A stretch of DNA of 64,000 nt from JANNOG01 sp031398915 (GTDB lineage: Bacteria > Actinomycetota > Actinomycetes > Actinomycetales > JBBAYJ01): positions 1-64,000 of the forward strand of contig JANNOG010000075.1 of NCBI GenBank assembly GCA_031398915.1, given 5' to 3'. This document shows positions 44,397-52,723 of this stretch, piece by piece. A program made the translations under genes and the position numbers. How positions within the stretch are numbered: the first letter of the stretch is position 1; every line of letters starts with the position of its first letter. Under the pieces are notes generated by a model. The model ran no database searches, was not told the DNA's origin, and saw nothing but the letters and a program-made list of their open reading frames with translations.

Positions 44397-45125
44397 ATGG
44401 GCGACGTGCTGAAGGCCGCGCCGCGCGACACCGCCGCGGACATTGCGGCGGAGGCGCTGTTCGAGGCGATCATCGACGGCCGGATCGCGCCCGGTGCGCC
44501 GTTGCGGCTACAGGAGGTGGCCGACCAGCTGGGGATGAGCATGATGCCCGTGCGCGAGGCCATCCGGCAGCTGGCCGCGTTGGATCTGGTCGAGATCGTG
44601 CCCCACAAGGGCGCCACGGTGCGCCCGGTCAGCCTGTCCGACCTCGAAGAGACCTACTTCACCCGGATCCACCTCGAGGCGCTCGCCGTCCGCGAGGCCG
44701 CGTTGCGCTTCACATCCGAGGACGCCGCGCTGGCCCGGGCGGCGCTGGACGAGCGGGTGACCGCCCTCGGGCGGGAGGATCACGTCGGCCTGCGCAACGC
44801 CCACGAGCGGTTCCACTTCGTGCTGTACGAGGCGGCCCGTAGACCCTGGTTGACTCGCAGCATCCTGCCGGCCTGGCGCAACTCCGAGCGGTACCGGGTC
44901 GAGGCAATGCGCCACCCCGAGCAGGTGCGCAAGCGCAGCGAGGAGCATGCGGCGCTGCTGGCCGCCGTCGAGTCGGGTGACGTCGACGGCGCCGTACGGA
45001 CGCTCGTCGCCCATCTGCGCAGCTCGGTCGAGCTGTCCGCACGTGCGATGCGTGACGAGTCGGACGACACCCCGCTGCCGGTGCCGTCGGCGGAGGATCT
45101 GCTCCCTCCTGTTACGTCTTCGTAA
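44397..45125 (+). CDS. GntR-family transcriptional regulator, FCD subgroup
   Basis: 242 residues from the ATG at 44397 (GTG at 44385 possible). The N-terminal winged helix is clear: IAAEALFEAIIDGRIAPGAPLRLQEVADQLGMSMMPVREAIRQLAALDLV split over residues about 20-70. The FCD domain follows (RIHLEALAVREAAL, NAHERFHFVLYEAA, EHAALLAAVESGDVDGAVR) with His residues for metal or carboxylate binding. It is the only regulator inside the catabolic cluster, so it is the natural reader of the three TGATCA sites at 31387, 37005 and 45149. Confidence 0.92.
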   Translation: MGDVLKAAPRDTAADIAAEALFEAIIDGRIAPGAPLRLQEVADQLGMSMMPVREAIRQLAALDLVEIVPHKGATVRPVSLSDLEETYFTRIHLEALAVREAALRFTSEDAALARAALDERVTALGREDHVGLRNAHERFHFVLYEAARRPWLTRSILPAWRNSERYRVEAMRHPEQVRKRSEEHAALLAAVESGDVDGAVRTLVAHLRSSVELSARAMRDESDDTPLPVPSAEDLLPPVTSS

Positions 45126-45148
45126 CGGCGCCCGCTGGGGTCTGGTCG

Positions 45149-45168
45149 TATGTCTGATCAAATGTCAA
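45149..45168. promoter_or_regulatory. Cluster operator C (TGATCA type)
   Basis: TATGTCTGATCAAATGTCAA. Bases 45153-45168 are the exact reverse complement of 31387-31402, and 45149-45163 match the operator/promoter at 37005-37019 in 13 of 15 positions. TATGTC may be the -10 box of the importer operon, whose first gene starts 72 bp later. No good -35 box is visible. The remaining spacer 45126-45240 is otherwise plain. Confidence 0.68.
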
Positions 45169-45240
45169 GATCTGGATCACGCCGTCGGTTCCGTTGATCC
45201 GCACGACGACGACCCACTGCCGATCGAAGAGGGAAAACCA

Positions 45241-46506
45241 ATGCGCCGAACCCTGCTCCCCGCGATCGTCGCCCTGACGACCGCTCTCGTCGTCGCGGGC
45301 TGTGTGTCCGAATCCGACAGCGAAGACCCCACCACCGACGCCGCGTCCGCCGAAGCCACCGACACCGCCGCCTCAGCCTCGGTCGAGGACGGCGCGAGCG
45401 AGGGCGCCGCGACCGGCGAGCCGATCATCTTCGGCATCGTCCAGGCCGCCAGTGGCTTCATGGGACCGATCGACACCCCCGCTCGCAACGCCCTGCTCCA
45501 GGAGGTCGAGCGGGTCAACGCGGCCGGCGGCGTCGACGGCAGCCCGATCCAGATCGAGTTCATCGACACCGAGACGAACTTCGAGCGCTACGCCCCCGCC
45601 GCCCAGGAGCTGATCGACGCCGGCGCCAAGGTCCTCATCGTCACGTGCGACTACGACGTGTCCTCGCCCGCGTCCCTCGCCGCCGAGGCCGCGAACGTGC
45701 TCAACATCGCGCCCTGCGTCGGGGACCCGATCTACGGCCCCGCCGGCGGCCTCGACATCGGCTTCTCGGCAGGTTCCGGCACGCCGGGCGAGTCGACCAT
45801 CATGGCCGAGTTCGCCGCCGAGCAGGGCTGGGAGACGGCCGTCCTGCTGCGCGACAACAGCATCAAGTACACCCAGAACCAGTGCGCGATCTTCGAGACA
45901 CGCTTCACCGAGCTCGGCGGCACGGTCGCCGCTACCTACGACTACACGCAGGGCGACTCGGTGCGCGAGTCCGTCTCGCAGATCGCGGCCGGCACGGCCC
46001 CCGACGTCGTCGTGAACTGCGGCTACAACCCCGGTGGCGGCGCGGTCGCCAAGGAGATCCGCGACGGCGGCGTCACGGCACCGATCATCTCGGGCTTCGG
46101 CATGGACGGTGACTTCTGGGTCGGCGCGATCCCGGGTCTGTCCGACTACTACGTCGTCACCTATGCAGCCAAGAACGGCGACGACCCCGACCCGGCCGTC
46201 AACGAGGCCGCGGTCGCCTACGCCGACGAATACGGCACTCCGCCCGACGTCGGTGGCTTCGTCACCGGCCCGACGACGATCCAGCTGATCCTGGCCGCCT
46301 ACGAGGAGGCCGGGTCGTGGGACGGCGACAAGCTGGCCGAGGCGATGGAGTCCTTCACGGAGGTGCCGACCCTGGCCGGCCCGTCCAGCTTCTCGCCCGA
46401 CCTCCACATCAACGTCGAGCGACCGATGCGGGTCCTCGTCGTCAAGGACGGCGCGCTGGCCTTCGTCGAGCAGCGCACTCCGGAGAAGGTCACGAACCCG
46501 GAGTGA
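45241..46506 (+). CDS. Liv-type ABC transporter substrate-binding lipoprotein
   Basis: 421 residues from the ATG at 45241. Lipoprotein signal MRRTLLPAIVALTTALVVAGC with lipobox Cys at 21, then an acidic Ser/Ala/Thr linker to about residue 60. The periplasmic-binding fold of the Leu/Ile/Val type follows: IFGIVQAASGFMGPIDTPARN, GGVDGSPIQIEFIDTETNFE and VAYADEYGTPPDVGGFVTGP. In catabolic clusters such proteins usually bind aromatic acids, amides or other carboxylates rather than amino acids. Confidence 0.92.
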   Translation: MRRTLLPAIVALTTALVVAGCVSESDSEDPTTDAASAEATDTAASASVEDGASEGAATGEPIIFGIVQAASGFMGPIDTPARNALLQEVERVNAAGGVDGSPIQIEFIDTETNFERYAPAAQELIDAGAKVLIVTCDYDVSSPASLAAEAANVLNIAPCVGDPIYGPAGGLDIGFSAGSGTPGESTIMAEFAAEQGWETAVLLRDNSIKYTQNQCAIFETRFTELGGTVAATYDYTQGDSVRESVSQIAAGTAPDVVVNCGYNPGGGAVAKEIRDGGVTAPIISGFGMDGDFWVGAIPGLSDYYVVTYAAKNGDDPDPAVNEAAVAYADEYGTPPDVGGFVTGPTTIQLILAAYEEAGSWDGDKLAEAMESFTEVPTLAGPSSFSPDLHINVERPMRVLVVKDGALAFVEQRTPEKVTNPE

Positions 46507-46510
46507 CCCC

Positions 46511-47275
46511 GTGACGTCTCCACCCACGCCACCCCGGCCGCACGCGTACCTTCGTGCGGTCGGGGTCTCCCGGTCCTTCCGTGGGGTCGCCGCCCTGCAG
46601 GGTGTCGACCTCTCGGTCGCGCCCGGCGAGATCGTCGGTCTGATCGGCCCGAACGGCGCAGGCAAGTCCACGCTCGTCAACATCATCACTGGCTACGACC
46701 GGCCCGATAGCGGGACCGTGAGCCTGGACGGTCGCGATGTCACCCGCACCCGACCCCACGTCCGGGCCCGGCTGGGCCTGGCTCGCACCTTCCAGCACGG
46801 CCGGCTGTTCGCCGGGCTCAGCGTCCGCGAGAACATCGAGGTGGCCGCGCTCGGAACGGGAGCCCACCGCCGCGAGGCCGTGGCTCGCGCCGGCGATCTG
46901 CTCGAACGACTCGACCTCACCGACAGCGCCGCGCAGGCCGCCGGGGCGTTGCCGCACGGCGTCGAGCGGCGGGTCGGCGTGGCACGCGCACTCGCCACGT
47001 CGCCCCGCTACGTCCTGATGGACGAACCCGCCGCAGGCCTCAACGAGGGCGAGATGGGCGAGTTCGCGGACAGCGTCCGTGGCCTGCGTGACGAGGGACT
47101 GGGTGTGGTCCTCATCGACCACAACGTGCGGCTGATCCTGTCGGTCTGCGACCGGATCGTGGTCCTCGTCGGTGGCCGCAACTTCCTCGAGGGCACCCCG
47201 GACGAGCTGCGCACCAGTGACGCGCTCGCCGAGGCCTACCTGGGACGGAGCGGTCGTGTCGACGGCGAGCGGTAG
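46511..47275 (+). CDS. Liv-type ABC transporter ATP-binding protein (LivG-like)
   Basis: 254 residues from a GTG at 46511. Walker A GLIGPNGAGKSTLVNIITG, Q-loop LARTFQHGRLF, Walker B RYVLMDEPAAGLNEGE and H-loop LIDHNVRLI. The signature is degenerate: ALPHGVERRVGVARAL where LSYGQQR is usual; LivG proteins tolerate variation here. The C-terminal BCA_ABC_TP_C-type end (LRTSDALAEAYLG) is present. Overlaps the next gene by 20 nt. Confidence 0.93.
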   Translation: MTSPPTPPRPHAYLRAVGVSRSFRGVAALQGVDLSVAPGEIVGLIGPNGAGKSTLVNIITGYDRPDSGTVSLDGRDVTRTRPHVRARLGLARTFQHGRLFAGLSVRENIEVAALGTGAHRREAVARAGDLLERLDLTDSAAQAAGALPHGVERRVGVARALATSPRYVLMDEPAAGLNEGEMGEFADSVRGLRDEGLGVVLIDHNVRLILSVCDRIVVLVGGRNFLEGTPDELRTSDALAEAYLGRSGRVDGER

Positions 47276-47993
47276 TCCTGACCCCGGCGCCGGCCTGCGG
47301 GTGCGCGATCTCCGGGTGTCCTACCGCGGGGTGCCGGCCGTCCGCGGCGTCGACCTGGATGTCGGTGCGGGTGAGGCCGTCGGGTTGATCGGGCCCAACG
47401 GCGCGGGCAAGACCTCGACGATGCTCGCCGTGATGGGCGTCGTGCGCGCGTCGGGCGAGGTGTCCGTCGACGGCCGGGCGATCCTCGGCCAGGCGCCCGA
47501 GCGGATCGTCCGCCACGGCGTCGCCCTGGTCCCCGAGGGCCGGCAGATCTTCGGTGGCCTGTCGGTACGGGACAACCTGCGTCTGGGTGGTGTGGGGCGG
47601 CGCGAACGCGCGGGCTACGACGAGGACCTGGCGTGGGTGCGTGCCCTTTTCCCGATCCTCGACGAGTTCGCGGATCGTCAGGCGGGTCTGCTCTCGGGTG
47701 GGCAGCAGCAGCAGCTCGCGATCGCTCGCGCCCTGATGTCGCGCCCACGGGTCCTGCTGCTGGACGAGCCCAGTCTGGGCCTGTCGCCGGCGGCGGTCGA
47801 CATCGTCTTCGATGCGCTACGCGAGATCTGCCGTCGCGGTACCGCGGTCCTCGTCGTCGAACAGCGGGCCGAGTTCACCGTCGAGTTCTGCGATCGCACC
47901 CACGTCCTGCACGAGGGGCTGCTCACGCTGCGCCTGGGTCGCCAGGACGCCCACGACGCGGACCTTCTGACCCGGGCGTACTTCGGCTCATGA
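47256..47993 (+). CDS. Liv-type ABC transporter ATP-binding protein (LivF-like)
   Basis: 245 residues from the GTG at 47256. Walker A GLIGPNGAGKTSTMLAVMG, LivF-typical HGVALVPEGRQIFGGLSVRDNL, signature LSGGQQQQLAIARAL and Walker B VLLLDEPSLGLSP. It pairs with the LivG-like ATPase. Its stop overlaps the permease start (ATGA). Confidence 0.94.
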   Translation: MSTASGSPDPGAGLRVRDLRVSYRGVPAVRGVDLDVGAGEAVGLIGPNGAGKTSTMLAVMGVVRASGEVSVDGRAILGQAPERIVRHGVALVPEGRQIFGGLSVRDNLRLGGVGRRERAGYDEDLAWVRALFPILDEFADRQAGLLSGGQQQQLAIARALMSRPRVLLLDEPSLGLSPAAVDIVFDALREICRRGTAVLVVEQRAEFTVEFCDRTHVLHEGLLTLRLGRQDAHDADLLTRAYFGS

Positions 47994-48874
47994 CCCAACT
48001 GATCCAGTCCCTGATCGACGCGCTGTCCGGCGGCGCCGTCCTGGGTCTCGCCGCGCTCGGCATCGGTCTGGTGTTCGGTGTCGTCCGCCTGGCCAACTTC
48101 GCCCACGGCGAGCTGATCACCGCCTCGGCCTACACCCTCGCCTTCACGTGGCACCTCGGGTGGTTCGTCGCCGTACCCCTGTCGATCGTGTCCGCGGTGC
48201 TGCTCGCGTTGCTCATGGAGATCACCACGTTCTCGCGGCTGCGCACCGCCGGTCCCGCGACGCTGCTCATCGCCAGTTTCGGGTTGAGCTTCCTGTTGCA
48301 GCGGGTCTACGAACTGGCCTTCGGCAACAACGTGAGGACCGCCCCGGTGGCCCCGGCGCTGGCTCGTTCGGTCGAGATCGGCGGCCTGCGGATCCAGCTG
48401 CTCTCGGTGACCGCCGTGGTCGTCGCCGTGGTCCTGCTGGTGGGGCTGCGGCTGTTCCTCACCCGCACGACGATGGGCCTGCAGGTCCAGGCCGCTGCCG
48501 CCGACTTCACGACCGCCCGGATCGTGGGCGTCCGGGCCGGGCGCGTCATCGGTGTGAGCTTCGTGCTGAGTGCGGTGCTGGCGGCCGCGGTGGCCTTCGT
48601 GCTGATGGCCCAGACCGGCGCGGTCAACCCGACATTCGGCGTGAGCATCACGATCCTTGCTCTGGTCGGGGCGGTGATCGGCGGCATCGACCGGCTGTCG
48701 GGCGCGCTCGCGGGTGGCTTCCTGGTCGGCTTCGCCTCGTCCATGCTCTCGTCCTGGTTGCCCCAGTCGGTGGTGGCGTTCCGGGACAGCTACGTCTTCG
48801 CCGCTGTGATCCTCGTACTGCTGCTGCGCCCGTCGGGCCTCTTCGTCACCCGAGCGACCACGGAGCGGACATGA
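47990..48874 (+). CDS. Liv-type ABC transporter permease (LivH-like)
   Basis: 294 residues from the ATG at 47990. Typical LivH start LIQSLIDALSGGAVLGLAALGIGLVFGVVRLANFAHGE (split by helices) with about eight membrane segments. The cytoplasmic loop MGLQVQAAAADFTTARIVGV is in the expected place for ATPase docking. Confidence 0.93.
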   Translation: MTQLIQSLIDALSGGAVLGLAALGIGLVFGVVRLANFAHGELITASAYTLAFTWHLGWFVAVPLSIVSAVLLALLMEITTFSRLRTAGPATLLIASFGLSFLLQRVYELAFGNNVRTAPVAPALARSVEIGGLRIQLLSVTAVVVAVVLLVGLRLFLTRTTMGLQVQAAAADFTTARIVGVRAGRVIGVSFVLSAVLAAAVAFVLMAQTGAVNPTFGVSITILALVGAVIGGIDRLSGALAGGFLVGFASSMLSSWLPQSVVAFRDSYVFAAVILVLLLRPSGLFVTRATTERT

Positions 48875-50001
48875 TCGGTTTCCTGCGCGCCCGGTTGGCG
48901 CCGGCCTGGTCCCTGGTGGGCCTGCTGTTGCTGGTCTGGGCAGTCACTCTCGTCGCCAGCCTGCTCGGCTCGTCGATGCAGCTGCAGGCGCAGTACGCCC
49001 TGGTCAACCTCGTCATCGTGGTCGCACTGTTCATGTTCACCGGAACGTCGGGCGTGCTCAGCTTCGGCCATGTCGCGTTCGTCGCCGTTGGGGCCTGGAC
49101 GACCGGACTGCTGACCATCGAGCCGGCGCTCAAGGAGAGCCTGCTCCAGGACCTGTTCCCGTTCCTGGTCGACCTCAACGCCGACTGGCGGCTCGCCGTC
49201 CTGGCCGGCGGGCTCGTGGGCGGGATCGTCGCCGCCCTGGTCGCGCCGTTCCTCATGCGGTTGAACGGTCTGCAGGCCGGCATTGCGACGTTTGCCCTGC
49301 TCGGTGTCGTGAACGAGATCCTCACGTTCTGGTCACGGATCGGCCCCCGCTCGGGCCAGTCCATGGTCGGCGTGCCGGACGTTCTCGGCCTGCAGACGAC
49401 GTTGTTCGTTGCCCTCGCGGCGATCGTCGCGGTGTGGCTGTACCAGCGCAGCCGCTCGGCCCGCCTGCTGCGGGCGACCCGCGAGGACGGTCCGGCTGCC
49501 CCCGCCGTCGGGATCAACGTCACCGTGCACCGGATCCTGGCGTTCGCGCTCAGCGGGATCGTCGCGGGGGTCGCGGGCGGGCTGTTCGCGCTGACCAATC
49601 GCGTCGTCCAGGCCAGTCAGTTGAACGTCGAGCTGACCTTCGTCACTCTCGCCATGCTCGTGCTGGGCGGCACCCTGTCGTTGAGCGGCGCCGTGGTGGG
49701 CGCGATCGTCTTCAGTGCCCTGGACATCCTGCTGGTCAACCTGCAGGGGGGCATCACGCTCGGCGCCTATGTCGTGTCCATCCCGCAGGGCACCCGGCCG
49801 ATCGTGCTCGGCATGATCCTGGTCCTCATGCTGCTGTTCCGCCCCGGCGGGATCACCGGTGGGCGTGAGCTGGCCTGGCCCGTCGGAGCGCCGCCGCTGC
49901 CCGGGGTTCCCGTGTCGGGGCGTCCGCCTCAGGTGACGGATCGTCAGCCTCAGGTGGCGGGGCGTCCGCCTCAGGTGACGATCACGCGCCCGCCGGCGTG
50001 A
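48871..50001 (+). CDS. Liv-type ABC transporter permease (LivM-like)
   Basis: 376 residues from the ATG at 48871 (ATGA overlap). LivM features: FMFTGTSGVLSFGHVAFVAVGAW, LNGLQAGIATFALLGVVNEIL, and the docking loop LLRATREDGPAAPAVGINVTVHRILAF. The last 30 or so residues are a Pro/Gln/Val tail made of repeated PPQVT-type units (nucleotides 49918-49980) and are not part of the family core. Completes the five-gene importer. Confidence 0.92.
   Translation: MIGFLRARLAPAWSLVGLLLLVWAVTLVASLLGSSMQLQAQYALVNLVIVVALFMFTGTSGVLSFGHVAFVAVGAWTTGLLTIEPALKESLLQDLFPFLVDLNADWRLAVLAGGLVGGIVAALVAPFLMRLNGLQAGIATFALLGVVNEILTFWSRIGPRSGQSMVGVPDVLGLQTTLFVALAAIVAVWLYQRSRSARLLRATREDGPAAPAVGINVTVHRILAFALSGIVAGVAGGLFALTNRVVQASQLNVELTFVTLAMLVLGGTLSLSGAVVGAIVFSALDILLVNLQGGITLGAYVVSIPQGTRPIVLGMILVLMLLFRPGGITGGRELAWPVGAPPLPGVPVSGRPPQVTDRQPQVAGRPPQVTITRPPA
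49918..49980 (+). repeat. Three short repeats in the LivM-like tail
   Basis: Three copies of a roughly 21-bp unit containing CCTCAGGTG code for the GRPPQVT-like tail of the permease. Probably expanded by slippage. Confidence 0.6.
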
Positions 50002-50004
50002 TGC

Positions 50005-50811
50005 TCACGGTGCCGTCACCGCTGACGGCTCCATCAACTGGGGGATCGCCGGCACCGCGCCCTCGGGCCCCATCGCCGAGTACCCGCCGTCGACGGCCCA
50101 GTCGGCGCCGACCACTCCGGATGCCGCGTCCGAACACAGGAAGGTGACGACCGCTGCTACCTCGGCCGGGTCCAGGACGCGCCTGATCAGGTGGAACGGG
50201 GCCGCGACCCGGTCGGTCCTGGCGCGGTCGCCGCCGGTGAGGCTGTCCATGATCGCCGACCAGGTCCAGCCGGGGCTCACCGAGTTGACCCGGATGCCGT
50301 CGCCGGCGAGATCCATGGCCATGTTCCGGGTGAGCTGGACGATCGCGGCCTTGCTGACCGGGTAGACCCACCGCCCGGTCTGTGCCACCTTCGACGAGAT
50401 CGATGCGACGTTCACGATCGCTCCGCCGCCGCGCGCGACCATGTGCGGGTGGACCGCCTGGGTCATCACGACGGCGCTGACCAGGTTGACGTCGAGGGTG
50501 GCGAGCCATTGGTCCCGGGTGGAGGCGAATCCGTCGTCGTTGTAGCTGCACGCCAGGTTGACCAGGATGTCCACGCCGCCGTGCGCCGCGACCACGCCGG
50601 CGACGGCGGCCGCGACGGCGCTGTCATCGGTGATGTCGGCCGCCACGAAGGTCACTCCGTCGCCGAGTTCGGCCGCCGCCTCGACGCCACGCTCGGCATC
50701 GATGTCGACGATCGTGACGGCGCTGCCGGCGTCGCGTAGCGCTCGGACGACGCCGCGCCCCAGCAGTGTCGCGCCGCCTGTGACGATCGCGCTGGTGTCC
50801 TGCAGCATCAT
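50005..50811 (-). CDS. Short-chain dehydrogenase/reductase (convergent end of the catabolic cluster)
   Basis: 268 residues from the ATG at 50811, with GAGGAG ahead. NAD(P) motif VTGGATLLGRGVV, IVDIDAERG, and DITDDSAV. The NNAG position reads VNLACSY, an uncommon variant. The catabolic residues VASISSKVAQTGRWVYPVSKAAI include Ser, Tyr and Lys. Convergent to the LivM-like gene with 3 nt between stops. A Val/Ala-rich tail follows the SDR fold. Probably an additional pathway dehydrogenase. Confidence 0.9.
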   Translation of the reverse strand: MMLQDTSAIVTGGATLLGRGVVRALRDAGSAVTIVDIDAERGVEAAAELGDGVTFVAADITDDSAVAAAVAGVVAAHGGVDILVNLACSYNDDGFASTRDQWLATLDVNLVSAVVMTQAVHPHMVARGGGAIVNVASISSKVAQTGRWVYPVSKAAIVQLTRNMAMDLAGDGIRVNSVSPGWTWSAIMDSLTGGDRARTDRVAAPFHLIRRVLDPAEVAAVVTFLCSDAASGVVGADWAVDGGYSAMGPEGAVPAIPQLMEPSAVTAP

Positions 50812-50928
50812 CCGACTCCTCACGGTTCCCATCGTTTCGCCGGAACCTAGGGAACACCCGCAGTCGGCGCTATCCGTGGCGCGCGAGATCCGTCCGCATC
50901 ACGCACGGGCGTGGCCGGTGTTCGGTGG

Positions 50929-51891
50929 TCAGCGCCGGAGCGTGGCCGAGGGGGACTCGCCGAACCGGGCGCGGTACTCGCCGGCGAAGCGACCCATGTG
51001 CGCGAAGCCGTGTTCGAGCGCCACCGCTGTCACCGACGTCTCCGCTCCTCCTGCCGCCAGCGCCGCATGCACTGCGTCCAGGCGACAGCTGCGCAGGTAG
51101 GTCGTGATCGTGGTGTCGAGTTCGCGCCGAAAGCACTCCTGCAGGGTGCGGATGCTGACGCCCAGAGCCTCGGCGACGTCGCCGACCGTCAGCCGTTCGT
51201 CGTGGTGGTCGCGCATGAGTGCGCACGCCCGGCGCACCAGCCGGCTGGGGTTCGAATGCGCCGCCGGTACGGCCATCCGGTCGGAGTACGTATGGCGGTG
51301 GGTCAGCAGCAGCTTGCCGATCAGGGCTTCCTCGAACCGTCGCGCGACGTGCGGGTGGTCGACCAGGCAGGCGTCACCGCCCTCGGCCAGTTCGTCGGCG
51401 AGGAAGTCGACGCCACGCGCCCACGATCTGGCGGCGGGTGTCCTCATGGACATCGAGGCGTCGAACCGGACGGGCCGGTCCACGGACTCGCCCAGCAGCT
51501 TCTCGAGTTCGCGCTGCACACTGGCCCGGGCCGCGTAGAAGATCCGGTGCGGGGTGTGCGCGCCCCACTGCATGTCGGACGGCTCGTAGGGCGAGAGCAC
51601 CGATGCGGTCGCCGCTGTCGAGGTGACCGTCGCCGCGCCGTGGCGCACCGCGGCGCTGCCCTGGACGGGCATCTGCACCAGAAAGAAGGACCCGAGGGGA
51701 CCGGGTTCGATACGAACGGCACGACCGTAATCCAGGTCCACCACTGCGACCCCGCCCACCTTTCGGGCCGTCAGTCGTAACCGGACGTCACGGACCCCCG
51801 ACTGGGGGGTCAACCGGTGAGGACAAAACACCCGGGCAACCTCGGAGCGTGCCACTTCGACACTGTCGGTCGTGACAGTAGAGGACTCCAC
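50929..51891 (-). CDS. AraC-family transcriptional regulator
   Basis: 320 residues from the GTG at 51891, chosen because GGGAGGG lies just upstream; an ATG at 51933 would add 14 residues. The N-terminal AraC_binding_2-like domain starts EVARVFCPHRLTP. The C-terminal double HTH is clear: ERLTVGDVAEALGVSIRTLQECFRRELDTTITTYLRSCRLD (about 225-265) and VTAVALEHGFAHMGRFAGEYRARFGESPSATL. Regulators with this binding domain often control aromatic or nitrile catabolism. It follows the SDR on the same strand, so it may belong to the cluster. Confidence 0.9.
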   Translation of the reverse strand: MESSTVTTDSVEVARSEVARVFCPHRLTPQSGVRDVRLRLTARKVGGVAVVDLDYGRAVRIEPGPLGSFFLVQMPVQGSAAVRHGAATVTSTAATASVLSPYEPSDMQWGAHTPHRIFYAARASVQRELEKLLGESVDRPVRFDASMSMRTPAARSWARGVDFLADELAEGGDACLVDHPHVARRFEEALIGKLLLTHRHTYSDRMAVPAAHSNPSRLVRRACALMRDHHDERLTVGDVAEALGVSIRTLQECFRRELDTTITTYLRSCRLDAVHAALAAGGAETSVTAVALEHGFAHMGRFAGEYRARFGESPSATLRR

Positions 51892-52030
51892 GAGACCCTC
51901 CCGAGCGACTCCAGAGAAGCAATATCGAATCATATGCGGAGAGTCTTTGCCGTGGCAACGGCTAAGGCGTGTGAGAAGGGTCCGAGAAGCACCTATGGAC
52001 TGTCTATTGGTGTCGTATGCCGCCGGGCGA

Positions 52031-52723
52031 TCAATCAGACCCGGCCGACATCGGCAGGGCGGGTTTCCGTCTGGGTTCCACGATGCCGGTCTCATAGGCG
52101 AGGACGACCGCTTGGACACGGCTGCGGAGGCCGAGCTTTGCCAGTATTCGGCTGACGTAGGTCTTGACCGTGGCTTCACTGAGATGCTGCTCGCGCGCGA
52201 TCTGGGCATTCGACAATCCTCGGGCAACCGCGAGAAAGGTGTCGTACTCGCGAGTCGTGAGGTTGGCTACCGGCGGGCTGCCGGGCGACGAGGGGCGGCC
52301 GGTGGCGAACTCCTCCAGGAGGCGTCTCGTTGCGCGTGGCGAGACGACGGCATCGCCCGACGCGACCGCGCGGACGGCGTCGATCAGCTGAGACGCCGTG
52401 ATGTCCTTCACCACGAAGCCCGCAGCCCCGACCGCCAACGCACCGAAGACGTACTCGTCGAGGTCGAAGGTGGTGACGACGAGAACGCGAACCGGGTCGG
52501 CGACCGACGGGCCCGCTACCTGCCGGGTTGCCTCAAGACCGTCCATCTCGGGCATCCGGATATCCATGATGACGACGTCGGGTCGCAGCTGTCGGGTGTA
52601 CGTGACGGCCTCGCACCCGTTGCGAGCCTCGGCCACCACGGCGATATCCGGTTCCTGCTCGAGGATCATCCGGAAACCGGCGCGCACGACGGCCTGATCG
52701 TCGGCGATGAGCACCTGGATCAC
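52031..52723 (-). CDS. NarL/LuxR-family response regulator
   Basis: 230 residues from the GTG at 52723, overlapping the kinase stop (GTGA). Receiver: VLIADDQAVVRAGFRMIL, phospho-Asp in DVVIMDIRMPEMDG, VLVVTTFDLDEY and the Lys in GFVVKDIT. The LuxR HTH lies at about 160-215 (LTTREYDTFLAVARGLSNAQIA, ATVKTYVSRILAKLGLRSR). In the usual LuxR motif the first residues are LTxRE; here LTTREYDTF, a mild variant. Output of the two-component pair. Confidence 0.93.
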   Translation of the reverse strand: MIQVLIADDQAVVRAGFRMILEQEPDIAVVAEARNGCEAVTYTRQLRPDVVIMDIRMPEMDGLEATRQVAGPSVADPVRVLVVTTFDLDEYVFGALAVGAAGFVVKDITASQLIDAVRAVASGDAVVSPRATRRLLEEFATGRPSSPGSPPVANLTTREYDTFLAVARGLSNAQIAREQHLSEATVKTYVSRILAKLGLRSRVQAVVLAYETGIVEPRRKPALPMSAGSD

